From positions 32,263 through 96,262 of the forward strand of contig JAIVFJ010000232.1 of the NCBI GenBank assembly GCA_025765615.1: 64,000 nt of DNA, read 5' to 3'. The translations under genes were made by a program, and so were the position numbers. The notes below the pieces were generated by a model. It had not been told where the DNA came from. It saw nothing but the letters and a program-made list of their open reading frames with translations, and did no database searches. The stretch's first letter is position 1. Each line of letters starts with the position of its first letter. Positions 32,802 through 43,612 of the stretch are shown here, piece by piece. This stretch comes from Zopfochytrium polystomum. Its lineage: Eukaryota; Chytridiomycota; Chytridiomycetes; Chytridiales; Chytridiaceae.

Positions 32802-35800
32802 ATGTCAACGCGCGTCGCAGACACGGTCAACGCGTCCGGGGTGCGAAAGTGGGCTCCGACTGCACCGGGAACGCCTATACGTTCGATGACATGCTCGACG
32901 ATACCGCGGTCGCCAAGTGACTTTAGCATACGCACGGGAGCCGCGTACTCCATCGATAGCCGCCTGATACCACTTCGAGACATCGCGTTGCAATGGTAGC
33001 TTGACTTCTGTTTTCTCATGACGGAGAGGAACTTGCGGCGCTGATTTAATCTTTTCCACTTAGGGTTTTAAAAGTTCTAAGTGTCGGGGGCGTATGCTTG
33101 CAGCAAGTCGATGATGCCTCTCTCTTCAATGAGCTACGATACGGCCAGATTCCGTGTCAATTGATGAATATAATATGCCCAGGGAGCGTCAAGAGAATTC
33201 ACGAAGCTCGGACCCCTTTCGCTGCGCTGGAGAACTTGGCGGCGTTTGCCACGGGTATTGCTCCAGCTCTCGCGCTGCATCTGCCGCTGTCTCACTCCTC
33301 CACATACATATCCTTCCACCACTCCCTACACAGCCATGGTTCACTACGGCTTCGAGCGCAAAGGCCTGTTCCGTCCCTTTGACTTTTTCCACGTGAACGC
33401 GCGAGGCGACGCCATGATCCTCAAGAATCTCCTGGAGCTCGCGATCTGCGCCGCCGAGCGCGCCGCGGGCGACAAATCGACCGTCACCACCAGTACGGAC
33501 TCGGTCTCGGCAAAAGGCTTCGCCGTCGACGGCTTCAACCTCCCGGCCGCAAAAGACGCGCTGGAAAAGCTCGCCGCCGACACCGCGGTTCTCCCGACGC
33601 CTACCGGCGCCTCCATCTCCGGGAGCCAGCCAACCATCGCGACTACGCCGACCGCGCACCAGGCGCCGGCGACCAACGCATCGGTGCAGATCGACGGCGA
33701 TCCTCAGACGAACAGCACGCAGTCCCAGTCTGCCGGCCCGGCCAAGCCAGCGCCCGCAGCAGCGATCCCAGCGGGTCTCGTTGACCCTCCCCCATCCGAG
33801 CCGCACGGACCCGACCCGCAGCCCGCACGACCGCCGTCGATCACGGTCGCGACGTCGCCCGCGGCGCTGTCGGCGTCGTGGGCGCCTAGCCCGTCCAGCT
33901 CGGTCCTCTCGCGCGCATCGACGGACGGCGGGGCGACGTTGGTCTCGGACACATCGCCGACCGCGTCCATCGCCGTCGGCGCCGCCGCGTCGCTCAAGCC
34001 TGACGTCGTGACCGATGGGCTCGGCTCGCGGGCGTCGACCGCCGGCGGCAGCGGTAGCAACGCAGCCGGAGACGTCGCCTCGCTACTGCAGGCGCACGTG
34101 GACGCGACCGCGGCGACACTAGCGGAGCTCGTAGCGCGGGCGATCGCGGCGCAGACGCAAGTGCTGGACGCGCGGCTTGCGCAGATCGCTGGGGAGCTGG
34201 ACGGGGTCGGGCGGCGGGTTGCGACGGTGGAGGAGGCGATACTCGGGCAGTCGGGGTCTAGTGCGGGGATGCCGCTGTCCGAGGGAGGGGGGGTGGGGGC
34301 GCGGCGCGGAGGGATGCGGCCGCGGTTGAAGATTTCGGGGTCGACGGGGACGATTAATTTGGCGGACGAGGAGGAAGGAGACGCGGGCGGCGGGGCTGCG
34401 GGTGGGCGACGTGGATCGTCTTCCCGGAGGCGGGGATCGACGGACTCACTATCGGGGACGGGTCTGGGGAGCACGGGGTATGACGGGAGTAAAAGGCTGT
34501 CGTTGTTGGACAAGGCCAAGAAGCGGTTGAACCAAGAGGGGTCGGTGCCAGCGGGTCCAATGAGCGGAGGTGGAAGCGGGTCGGCGGGAACGCTCAACAC
34601 GCCGGGCGCAAGAGGGGTAGTGACGGCGGCTTTTCGCCATACATGTCCTCGCCGTCTCTCTTGGTGGGGTCTCCCGGAGCCGGGACTCCGCGTTCCATGT
34701 TTCCGCGCTTACCGGCAGAGATTGCGTGCTCCGGTCTTCCCAAGGCGGAGCTAATGAGGTTGTCGGTCGTCTATGAGTTTATTGACACGGAAAGGGACTA
34801 CGTGAACGATCTTTTGACGATGATGAACGTAAGCCCAGTTTTCGGAGCTGTTACAGATAGCATAAACGGTTGTCCTCTCACTAAGCTGTTGCTACTTCAC
34901 AGTACCACAAATCCGAGATTAAGGCCTCTAGGATAATAAGCGAGATGGAGCGCAACAGCTTGTTCTCAAATGTTGATCAGCTGGTGGAGGCGAATTCGGT
35001 TGGTTGCCACCGAAAGTCGAAGGACTGCTCCTTAATCGTTCAAACCGCAGACTCTGCTCAGCAAGCTTTTAGCACGTCGAGAACAAAATCCTTTAGTTGA
35101 GTGCATAGGTAAATTTAATTTTATACATTGCATAATCAGAGGGTGAATGACTCATTATTCGTGAACGCAGGCGATATCATTTGGGAAGCCGCCGAGGTAC
35201 CATTCAATCGCCGAACAAATTCTTCATTAACCTTATCGGCTCGCCGATACAGAGCTTGAAAGTCTACACAATCTACTGCGCAAATTATCCATTAGCAATC
35301 AAACTTCTCAAGCAGCTCCAGATGCAGAGTGACTTCAAAGATCAGCTGCAGCGAATGATGCAAAGTGACGAAGGAAGAGGCTTGAGCTTGGAATCGTTTT
35401 TGGCAAGTATTGAGATTTGCACTTCTTCCAAACTGAACTAAATCGAAAAATTAGATCAAGCCAGTTCAGAGGATTTGCAAGTGAGCTTTCTGTTCAAGCC
35501 CATTGATGTCTGATGCTTTGCCCTAAACATTCGCAGATACCCACTGCTTCTCCGCGAACTCCTGAAAAACACGGATAAAATGCACAAAGACTACGCACAT
35601 GTGGAGAAAGCAATTGAACTTGTCGGGGCTGTTGTAACCCTTGTGAATGAAGCCACTGACGCGCTGGATAAGAAGGAAAAAATTCTTTCGATTCAGTCCA
35701 AAATCGATTCTGTAATAGTAAGTCTATCGCAAAAGAATCGAATTTTTATTGAGCACACTCTTTTAGCCGTTGACCCTGGAGCACAAAAAGCTCGTAAAGG

Positions 35801-37048
35801 ATGGAATGGTCAACTACGTTACAAGCGGAAAAGTTAAAGAGAAGTACCTCGTACTGTTTACAGATGTTCTTCTCGTTTGCAAGGCCCCCGTGAGAGGCCG
35901 GAACCAGCTCGAGAGCATCTCTTACATTGGAGATCTTTCTTTTAAGTACGACTTTAAAAACGGTTCGCATTGGGGAAAATGGGGGTGTTGCCATTACAGG
36001 GATAAGATGAAGAAAGCAAAAAGGAAAAACTCTAACCGTCTATCACCAAAGACCCTCTTACACGAGGCCTCAAGCACTACTTCCAGCTTTCGAACGGAAC
36101 AAGAGAGCCTCTAACCTTTTCGTTCAGCGGTGACGACGAAAAGACCCGCTGGTCTGACGCATTCCTGACGGCGATTCGATCGGTGCAAACGTCGGGCTCG
36201 GATGGATCGAACAGCGGAGGCGGGGCCTCGAGTCCGTACGCAAGTGGGAGACGCAGCAGCGGAAGCGGAGATCTATTCGATGGTGGCTTTGGATTTGCGT
36301 TGGGGAGCCGAAAGGAAGGAATGAGCCGGGGTGGAAGGAGGGGCGCTGCTTCAAACGGAGGAGGAATCGGCATCGGAAAGAAAGTAAGCGCTCTCCAGAA
36401 TTTCAATTGGTCGACTGGGATATTGAAATGGCTTTATAAGGATCCAAACAAGCGAACGAGCTTGTTATCCGTGGTAACATGTTCGATTGTCTTTGGCATT
36501 GATTAAATGTTCTATGCGATTTCTTCTGCAGTACGCGTCCAACGCAGGCGATGATGTAAGAAGTCATTCCGTGATTTGCCGTTTAACTGAGCTAGTGTTC
36601 AGGATGGAACCGAGCAAGTTGAAGTCGAAATGGTCGAAATCAAGAATCAAGTGTGGAAGAGGGCGATGGCAGCGACAGGCCATTACTTCTTCTAGTATGA
36701 GACACCAAACCATTCACCTTTGTTCCGTCAGCTAACCGTCCTGTAGCAACACCGTTACCAAGGAAACAACCTGGAAGCTACCGGAGGTGTACAACCGTTC
36801 TTGACCCTGCCACTGGAAAGCCGTACCCCACCGAAGAGGAGTTGGCAGCGGCAGCGGAGGAGGCGAACGCTCGGTCGCAACAGCAGGTTCCGTTGGATCA
36901 AGCGGGCGAGGAGGAAAGTTTCGAGCCAGAAATAGTGGACGGCTGGCCCGAATGGCGTCTTGTCGACCGCGGGGATGGTAATCCGTACTACTTCCACGAG
37001 TCTACGCTGGAGGTGTCGTGGTATCCGCCAGGCACCGCCTGCAATTGA
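32802..37048 (+). CDS. Rho guanine nucleotide exchange factor, CH-DH-PH-WW-WW
   Basis: About 14 exons, roughly 1120 residues. Exons: 32802-32995, 33064-33254, 33334-34828, 34903-34998, 35051-35108, 35171-35196, 35253-35402, 35455-35480, 35537-35717, 35767-35962, 36052-36383, 36532-36555, 36603-36694, 36747-37048. A calponin-homology domain (about 62-170) has SLFNELRYGQIPCQLMN and PGSVKRI. After a Ser/Ala linker comes the DH domain (about 604-800: LSVVYEFIDTERDYVNDLL, FSNVDQLVE, SFLIKPVQRICKYPLLLREL). The PH domain (about 808-915) ends RWSDAFLTAI. Two WW domains follow (VWKRAMAATGHYFFYNTVTK; WPEWRLVDRGDGNPYYFHES). It would activate Rho/Cdc42 GTPases at membrane or actin sites. Intron 7 has a GC donor. 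Two single-base frame breaks (near 34612 and 36790) remain. Confidence 0.88.
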
Positions 37049-37667
37049 TGAGGGAATAGCTCTGAAACTTCAGTCGAGTCTATTACCCAAAAATCTGGTG
37101 CTTCCCTCCGATTTTAATGCCCCTCAAACAAAACTGAAAGATGTTGCATCCACGGGGCCTCTTTTGCCAGCGTTCGCACCCATCTATTGGCAATTCTGAA
37201 TCACGCACTGCCTTCACAAGTTCGCAAATGTCACCTTTTTCCATTCCGACAATTCCGCGTGCTGCCTTTTACACACCTCGCACCGGGTCGGCCAAAAACA
37301 GAACCACAACACCAATCCCGCCCGCCGCCCGTTACGCACGCTTGCAAACCCATCGCCGCCCATCGACCTCTTCAGCTCAATAAATTACTCCGCCTCTACT
37401 GCCACTGGCCGTTCGCTGCGGGTCCGTCCGCACGATCTCCCCAACCCCCGACTCTTTTCCGGCGCACACCACCACCCAACCGCCACGCGCGCCCGCCGCC
37501 GATCGTGCCCATCGCCGACGCCGCCGCCGCCGCGGGCGCCGCGACCGCCACCGCAACCATCAGCGCGCCTCCGCACCGCCTCCCGCACCTCGACGGCGCG
37601 CCCCCGCCGCCGTCCCCACCACCACCCGCACCCCCACCAGCAGTCCGAGCACCACCCGCTCGCCCCG
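37049..37667. other. Intergenic spacer
   Basis: No separate gene. A low-complexity Ala/Pro-coding frame is open ahead of the next start but has no Met with good context. Confidence 0.4.
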
Positions 37668-39450
37668 ATGCCGTCAGCCGGCGACGACGCGGACCGGGTG
37701 CAAATGCCGCCGCCGCCGCTGCAGACGGGTGCAGCGGTGGCCGCGGGGACCCACCATCAGCAGCCGCCGTCGCCGCGGATAGAGAACACGCCGCAGTCGC
37801 CGGTGCTGCCGGGGCCGCCGCCGCCGCTCCCGGTGCCCGTGGGTGGTGCGGAGGCGGGGGGCGCAGAGGCCGGCGGGGCGGCGGCGGGGCCGCGATCGGG
37901 GGTGGAGTCGCTGATCACGCAGGTGGCGAACCCGGCGGAGCAGCAACAGCAGCAGCAGCAGGAGTACCCAAGCCATCTGATCACGCAGGTCACGCCCCAG
38001 ACAAGTTGCGTCAGTTGGTCATTTTTTGTTTCGTTTGTGGAAGCTGCAGGGGTGAAGTACAGCTACATAACGCCTTTCAGCATCTAACCCACTTTACGTC
38101 ATTTCTTCCCCACCCTCCTACTCGGGGCCTTCCCCCCAACATAAAAACCAGTGCCAACTACCCAAGAGCCACGCACCCGCCCGACCCCGCAACCTGCTCC
38201 GACGACCGTCAACACACAGCGGCCGACGGCGGCGCGGGCGCCGCGGTCGCCTCTGCAGCGGCTGCTCGCGTCGTGCTGCGGGTGCATCGGCGCGGGCAGC
38301 GACGACGGCGACGGCGACGGGTACGAGATGGGCGGGGGAGGCGGGAAGGGGAAGGCGGCGGCGGACGCGGCGGGGGGAGGAGGAGGCGCCCGGATTATAA
38401 AGTCCAGCTCGGTCGCGGGGTCGCCGACGACCAAGGTGAGGCCCTCGTCGGTGGTAAGCGAGAGATTTTTCGCCAAAGGGGGGGGGGGGGGGGAGTATGG
38501 GAGCTCTTTTGTGGGAGTTGGTGTGGCTGCCTTAGTGACCGACGAGTCTACCCTGTTTTTATTCGGAGTTGCAGTGGCCAACTCTTGTATCTGGTGCTGA
38601 AACTTGTTCATTTTTTCTTTGCTCTTCAGATGCCCGAAAAAAAGTGGCTGCTCGGGCCACTAGCAAAGGAGGACGCGGGGAAAAAATGCCTCGTGCTGGA
38701 TCTAGATGAAACATTAATCCACAGTTCGTTTAAGGTATGGGGGTTTTTCTCCTTTGCGATACGTGAAAAGCGTGTTTTCTGGCCCTTTTATTCACTGGAA
38801 GAGCAAGTAATTGACGCGCCCGCCCGCAGCCCGTAGCGAACGCGGATTACATAATACCCGTAGAAATAGACGGCACTGTGCACAACGTGTACGTGCTGAA
38901 GCGGCCTGGGGTGGATGTCTTCTTGCAGCGCCTTGGGCGGCAGTTTGAAGTTGTTGTCTTTACGGCGAGTTTGTCCAAGGTATGCTAGTTGCTGCTCTCC
39001 CTCTCTCTGCTTTCTTTTTTGTGCTCCATTGGCGGATCTGACCACCCCGCTTTCACGTAGTATGCAGACCCGGTTCTTGACATGCTGGACAAGTACCGAG
39101 TCGTAAAATGGCGTCTGTTTCGAGAGGCGTGCATCCACCACAAAGGGAATTACGTGAAAGTAAGACTCCAAACGAGCTCTCCCGGTTTTTCTGCTTTTTT
39201 ATAATTTTTTTTTGACCAACCTTTCGTCACTCCCCAGGACCTCGGCCAACTCGGTCGCAACCTCAAAGATGTCATCATCCTCGACAACTCGCCCGCGTCG
39301 TACATCTTCCACCCGACCAATGCGATCCCGATCTCGACGTGGTTCAATGATCCGACGGACACGGAGCTGCTGGACCTGATTCCGTTTTTGGAGGACTTGA
39401 AGTTGGTGGAGAACGTCATGGCGGTTTTGGGGAACGATGTGAGCGACTAG
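37668..39450 (+). CDS. SCP/Psr-type CTD-like protein phosphatase (HAD family)
   Basis: Exons 37668-37988, 38220-38435, 38630-38734, 38830-38979, 39061-39159 and 39238-39450, all phase 0, about 367 residues. The catalytic core starts with [16 protein letters not shown] (DxDxT nucleophile motif), then [35 protein letters not shown] and [20 protein letters not shown]. It ends with [20 protein letters not shown] (motif IV) and [16 protein letters not shown]. Such enzymes dephosphorylate Ser/Thr in RNA polymerase II CTD or, for yeast Psr1/Nem1, membrane-linked targets. The N-terminal 180 residues are Pro/Gly/Gln-rich and carry [10 protein letters not shown], a Cys cluster suited to palmitoylation as in Psr1. 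The second exon boundary at 38220 is the one that keeps the frame; other acceptors are possible. Confidence 0.9.
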
Positions 39451-40113
39451 AATTAGAAAAAAATATTATGGGAAGGGGTTGGAGCTGATAATAAGGGGGA
39501 AGGGGACGCTGCGTGGTGGGGTAGGAAGGAGCGGAGCAGTTCGTTGGAAACTGCGGATGCTTGCGGGGAAAAATGATCGTTGGTTCAATCTTGGCGTCAT
39601 TTGAAAGTTTGGACCTGTCGTTTTGGGGGAAGTTGCTTCATTCACACACCGGGGGTGTAAACTCTTGTTTCTTCTGTCCCCACGGTCCTGCCTTTGGCAT
39701 TTGCCGTGAGGTAACAGTGAGATTTCAGGCCGGGAGGGAGGACCGATCGGGAATCAGGGCCTAGCGAAATGAAGAAGAGTCCTGCGCGGCTAATCGAATG
39801 TATGTTTTCGCGTTTTCAGGCCTTGGATCGCCCGTTTTCCGCCGCGTGGGCGCGCCTAATCAGCTGCTGCAGCAGACAGCCCCGCCGCATCCCTGCCGAT
39901 GCGCAGGCCCACCTCTCCCAGCGACGTGGTTCCTTCTCAATGGCCCCACCCTTTTTCTTTTCTTTTTTTTTTCTTTCATTTTTCAGGCGAAGGTTGTTGG
40001 GCCCCCGCCTCAACCTCGCCGTCAAGGAAATAGTATCCCAGCATCCCACATTGATGGGTGCGAGTAATTAGGGGCGAGGTGCAGCGAAGACGTCACGGAC
40101 GACAAGGGAAGAG

Positions 40114-40115
<2 letters not shown>

Positions 40116-40172
<57 letters not shown>
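40116..40172. repeat. GA microsatellite
   Basis: Long GA dinucleotide tract. Confidence 0.95.
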
Positions 40173-40180
<8 letters not shown>

Positions 40181-40370
40181 GGGAGGACACGCACGCGATC
40201 GTTGGACTGCATAGTGTGTCAGCCCACTCGCGAGTGCAGCCAATCAAAATTCGGCATCAGGCATTATATCATCGTCGCTGTTATTTCTGCATGGGGTGCG
40301 CGCTTGGTAAATACGACGATGGTGGAGAATGTCCTGTCTTCTCTAGTAGCCCACGCGATCACCAGCCGCT

Positions 40371-40437
40371 CTCTGTCTGTCTCTCTGTCTCTCTGTCTCT
40401 CTGTTCCTCTGTCTGTCTCTCTCTTTCTCTCTCTCTG
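40371..40437. repeat. CT/CTGT microsatellite
   Basis: CTCTGT-type pyrimidine tract, complementary in composition to the GA tracts on either side. Confidence 0.85.
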
Positions 40438-40570
40438 CCCTGAATCCGACAAAACGCTGAGCAGCGAGCGCAGCAACAAGAAAAATCACGCGGGAAAATA
40501 AGAACTTCCGCGAAGCCCGAAGAGAGGACGAAAAAATTTTCTTGTTTGCCTGCTGTTTTTTGGACGATCG

Positions 40571-40623
40571 AGAGGAGAGAGAGAGAGAAGACGAGAGAGA
40601 CGAGAGAGAGAAAGAGAGAGAGG

Positions 40624-40657
<34 letters not shown>

Positions 40658-40681
40658 GAGAGAGGAGAGAGAGAGAGAGAG
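40571..40681. repeat. GA microsatellite
   Basis: Interrupted GA/GGA tract. Confidence 0.9.
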
Positions 40682-40829
40682 ATACTTCATACAAACAATA
40701 AAACGGCTCCAACGAAAAAAGCACACTCGCACATTACACACTCGCACGCACACACCCACACACCCACAGACTCACATCCCTCACACACACACAACTCACT
40801 CACCCCCCGTGATGCTCGTCCTTCTCCAG

Positions 40830-42744
40830 GGCGCCCCCGCATCGCCCTCGCGGCGGTCGCCGTCGCCGTCTTTGCCGCTCCCGCCGCCCTCGCCGGCGGG
40901 CCTGTCTACTCAATCAACAACTACACTGACGTCCTCGGCGCGTCCTCCCGCCTCTCCGAGGCCACCCTCTACGATCGCCACCTTGCCACCCTGCACCGCA
41001 TCTTCAACAACACGGTACGTGTACTTTGTTTGTTTCTCTGTTTGCTTGTTTGCTTGCTTGTTCGTGCCGTTCCCTGCGCGCAGCCACCCTTCAAAGCTGA
41101 TCGGAAACCACCCTGCCTTTGTTCTGTTCTTCGCCTTCTTTGTGAAAAGCTCGCCGTGAACAAGAACAACATTGTGGGCACGCGCAAGCTCCCCGCCGGA
41201 ACATTCACCGGCAATGCGACCGGCCGCATCACGCCTTTCGGCAGGATGAAGGACAACGACGACACGAGTAGGTTTTGAAGGCGCTTCATTCCATCCTCTG
41301 AAGAACACTGACTTTGTTCCAATTCCCCCCTGCGAAAAAAAAACAAAAATAAAATACAATAGTCGACTACCTCTACGGCATGTGGGGCAACAACGACGCG
41401 GGTAACACCGTCTCCCTGTTCCCCCCCATCACTGCCTACAACATCTCCGCCTTTGTCAGCACCGGCGCTGTCGCGCACGCCAACGTCGAATTCACCACCC
41501 GCGACAACGAGCGGCACCACCAAAAAGATCCACGCGCAGACCATGTTCCGCTTCGACGACAGCAGCGCGAGCGTGTCGGCCGTGTGGCTCTACGACATTT
41601 ACTTTGTCAACGTCAACAAGTACTTTTCCGAGATCTACGGCAACTTCGACAAGAACGCCATGATCGGTAAGCTGTGCCCGGCGATCCGCAAGGTCTGCGG
41701 AAACGACCTGAGCGCGCCGTACCCGCTGCTCAACTGCGAAATCGACCTCGCGTTCAAGGACCCTCGGCGTGCCGGCCGTCATCGCCGACAACACCATCCT
41801 GTGCCGCGCGGCGGAAGTCAATGTCGCGTACCTCCGCAAGTCGGTGCACTGCCCCAACATCGCCACCGCGGGCGGGAGCCGCTGCGCGCCGTACAACTAC
41901 ACGGCGTACTTTGACCCCCCTCGGCCCGTCGTTCATCGACGTGCCCAGCCCCGGCGAGGACGCTTCCGTGTACACCATGTACAACGAAATTAAAAAGACC
42001 GTGTTCAATATTTACAACCTCACCATCTACCCGTACAATCTGGAAATCGTCTCGTCCGGAAAAGTGCCCCCCCGCACCTTTTCCGACAACGCCGGCGGAC
42101 GGATCTGGCCCATCGGTACGTTCACAAACACCGAGGACACGGTCGAGTACCAGTTCGGCATCTTTGGCAACCAAAACAAGAGCAACTCCGCCGCATCCGC
42201 GATCCCCGTCATTCACGACTTTGCGATCCACGCGTTCGCCGTGACTGGCACGGTCGCAGCGACCTCGATCGACTACCTGATGCTGGACACCTTCACCAAC
42301 AGCTACTACCCGCTCCGCGTGCAAGGCTTCTGGCGCATCGACCCGGCGACGCTCTCGGTCTCGGCGTACGACGTGCAGGTGCAAAACAGCGTATCCTTCA
42401 TGAAACTCGTGGAGCTCAACATCCCGGACGCGCTGGGGCAGGCCGCACTTTCGACGCTGATCTGCGCGTCGCAGGCGACGGCGTGCGTGGGCGCGAACCA
42501 GGTGTACGGCGGCGCGGGCCAGCCGCAGTGCCTGATCGAGCTCGGGTCGGTCAAGCCGTTCGGCGACAACGACCAGACCGAGGCCGACTCGGTGCTGTGC
42601 AGGGTCATTCACGTCAACTTGGCGTTCCTGAGGCCCGAGGTGCACTGCGTCCACGTCGGCCCCACCGGCGGAGGCAAATGCGTCGACATTCCGTATGACG
42701 ACTACTTTACGTTCCCGTTCGAGAAGCCATTCTACGGTCGCTAG
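40830..42744 (+). CDS. Secreted two-module Cys-rich protein, unknown function (5' end and frames uncertain)
   Basis: Exons 40830-41014, 41150-41267 and 41363-42744, roughly 590 residues. The first exon encodes a signal-type hydrophobic segment (RIALAAVAVAVFAAPAALAG) but has no in-frame ATG. It begins at an acceptor-like CAG and needs an upstream exon, or an indel joining it to the ATG at 40812. Two homologous modules follow. Each has an IFNNTLAVNKN / VFNIYNLTIYPY start, LPAGTFTGNATGRITPFG / PPRTFSDNAGGRIWPIG, a membrane-free beta-rich part, and a Cys-rich end (DNTILCRAAEVNVAYL, SVHC / DSVLCRVIHVNLAFL, EVHC). In the first module the frame shifts forward three times by one base (41453-41550, near 41766, near 41934). 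It ends EKPFYGR. No family was recognised. Confidence 0.65.
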
Positions 42745-43612
42745 AGGATACAAGGAAACAGAGTTTTCCTTTGGTCCGGTCGTGTGTGTTCCCTCTCGCC
42801 TTTTTGATTGTTCCGTTGCTCGATCGTTTTTGGCCTTTAACAATTCCGGAAAACCCGGTCGCTCGGCCGCTGCGCCAGGCTGCCTTGAACAAAACCTCTT
42901 TCACCCTCCACCTCCACCGTCTCATAAAACCTGCGAAACCTCATCCCAAACCCCTTCAGCTTTTCCGCCTCCCAGTTCATCTCACTCCCAGCTATTCTCC
43001 CCCCATTAGTCCCTTGTGGGTTCCGCCGGTCGGCTCCCTGCTTCCTAGGCCCGAACCGCGAACCATGTGTAATTTCTGTCCGTTAATTTTCCCTCAAATT
43101 ACTTTTCTTTTGTTCTTGAGTTGGCGTTCGACCTACCTCGCTTGTTGGTTTCTACCCCCGCTTCCTTTGATTTCAAACGCCCGCTTCCCAACGACCCTTT
43201 TCGCCAGCCCTTCGCCCCATCCACCGACCGCGCTGAGGCCCCCCTCCCCTTATTTCGATAGAGTACGTTTTTCTCGGCTGCATCCGTGTGTTGGCCGAAG
43301 GATCGGGGTCGGCTGCTTCGTGGGTCCGTTGGCGTTTGCTGGGTGTTGGGTCAACAACATCCACCCTTCTTCTATGAGCCCCTTTTTTCCTTTACTTGAA
43401 AATTAAAAAAAACCCCCCGCAATTTTGAAACAGAATTCTTCACGGAACGATAGCATCTTCCACTGTTGAGGTCATGAAATCATGGAATGGGACTAAAACC
43501 GCAAGAATGCAAAGTGCAATTGGGACCCCACTGCGCGGAGATTTTGGGTAAACGGTACGACTATTTGTCGAACGGTCAAAACAACGAAAACGAAAGAAAA
43601 AGACAAGACAAG
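42745..43612. other. Intergenic spacer
   Basis: Pyrimidine-rich, no supported gene. It holds the upstream region of the P5A ATPase. Confidence 0.5.

Larger units (their letters stand above)
39451..40829. other. Intergenic region with GA/CT microsatellites
   Basis: 1.4 kb without a supported gene: GA tract 40116-40172, CTCTGT-type tract 40371-40437 and GA tracts 40571-40681, then CA-rich sequence just before the secreted-protein exon. A 5' exon of the next gene may be hidden here. Confidence 0.45.

Noticed and set aside
32693..33059. Minus-strand ORFs over the first RhoGEF exon
   Set aside because: The plus-strand reading splices cleanly into the CH domain (DIALQW|VLKVLSVGG), so the minus reading is a shadow.
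37187..38836. 549-codon plus ORF running into the SCP phosphatase region
   Set aside because: Ala/Pro/Arg low-complexity translation; only its short segment around the DLDET exon is in the correct frame.
40116..40681. Possible CRISPR-like or satellite array
   Set aside because: Only dinucleotide microsatellites; no spaced unique units. No CRISPR array was seen anywhere in the window.
41818..42843. 341-codon minus-strand ORF
   Set aside because: Opposite the duplicated Cys-rich modules, whose internal homology proves the plus-strand reading.
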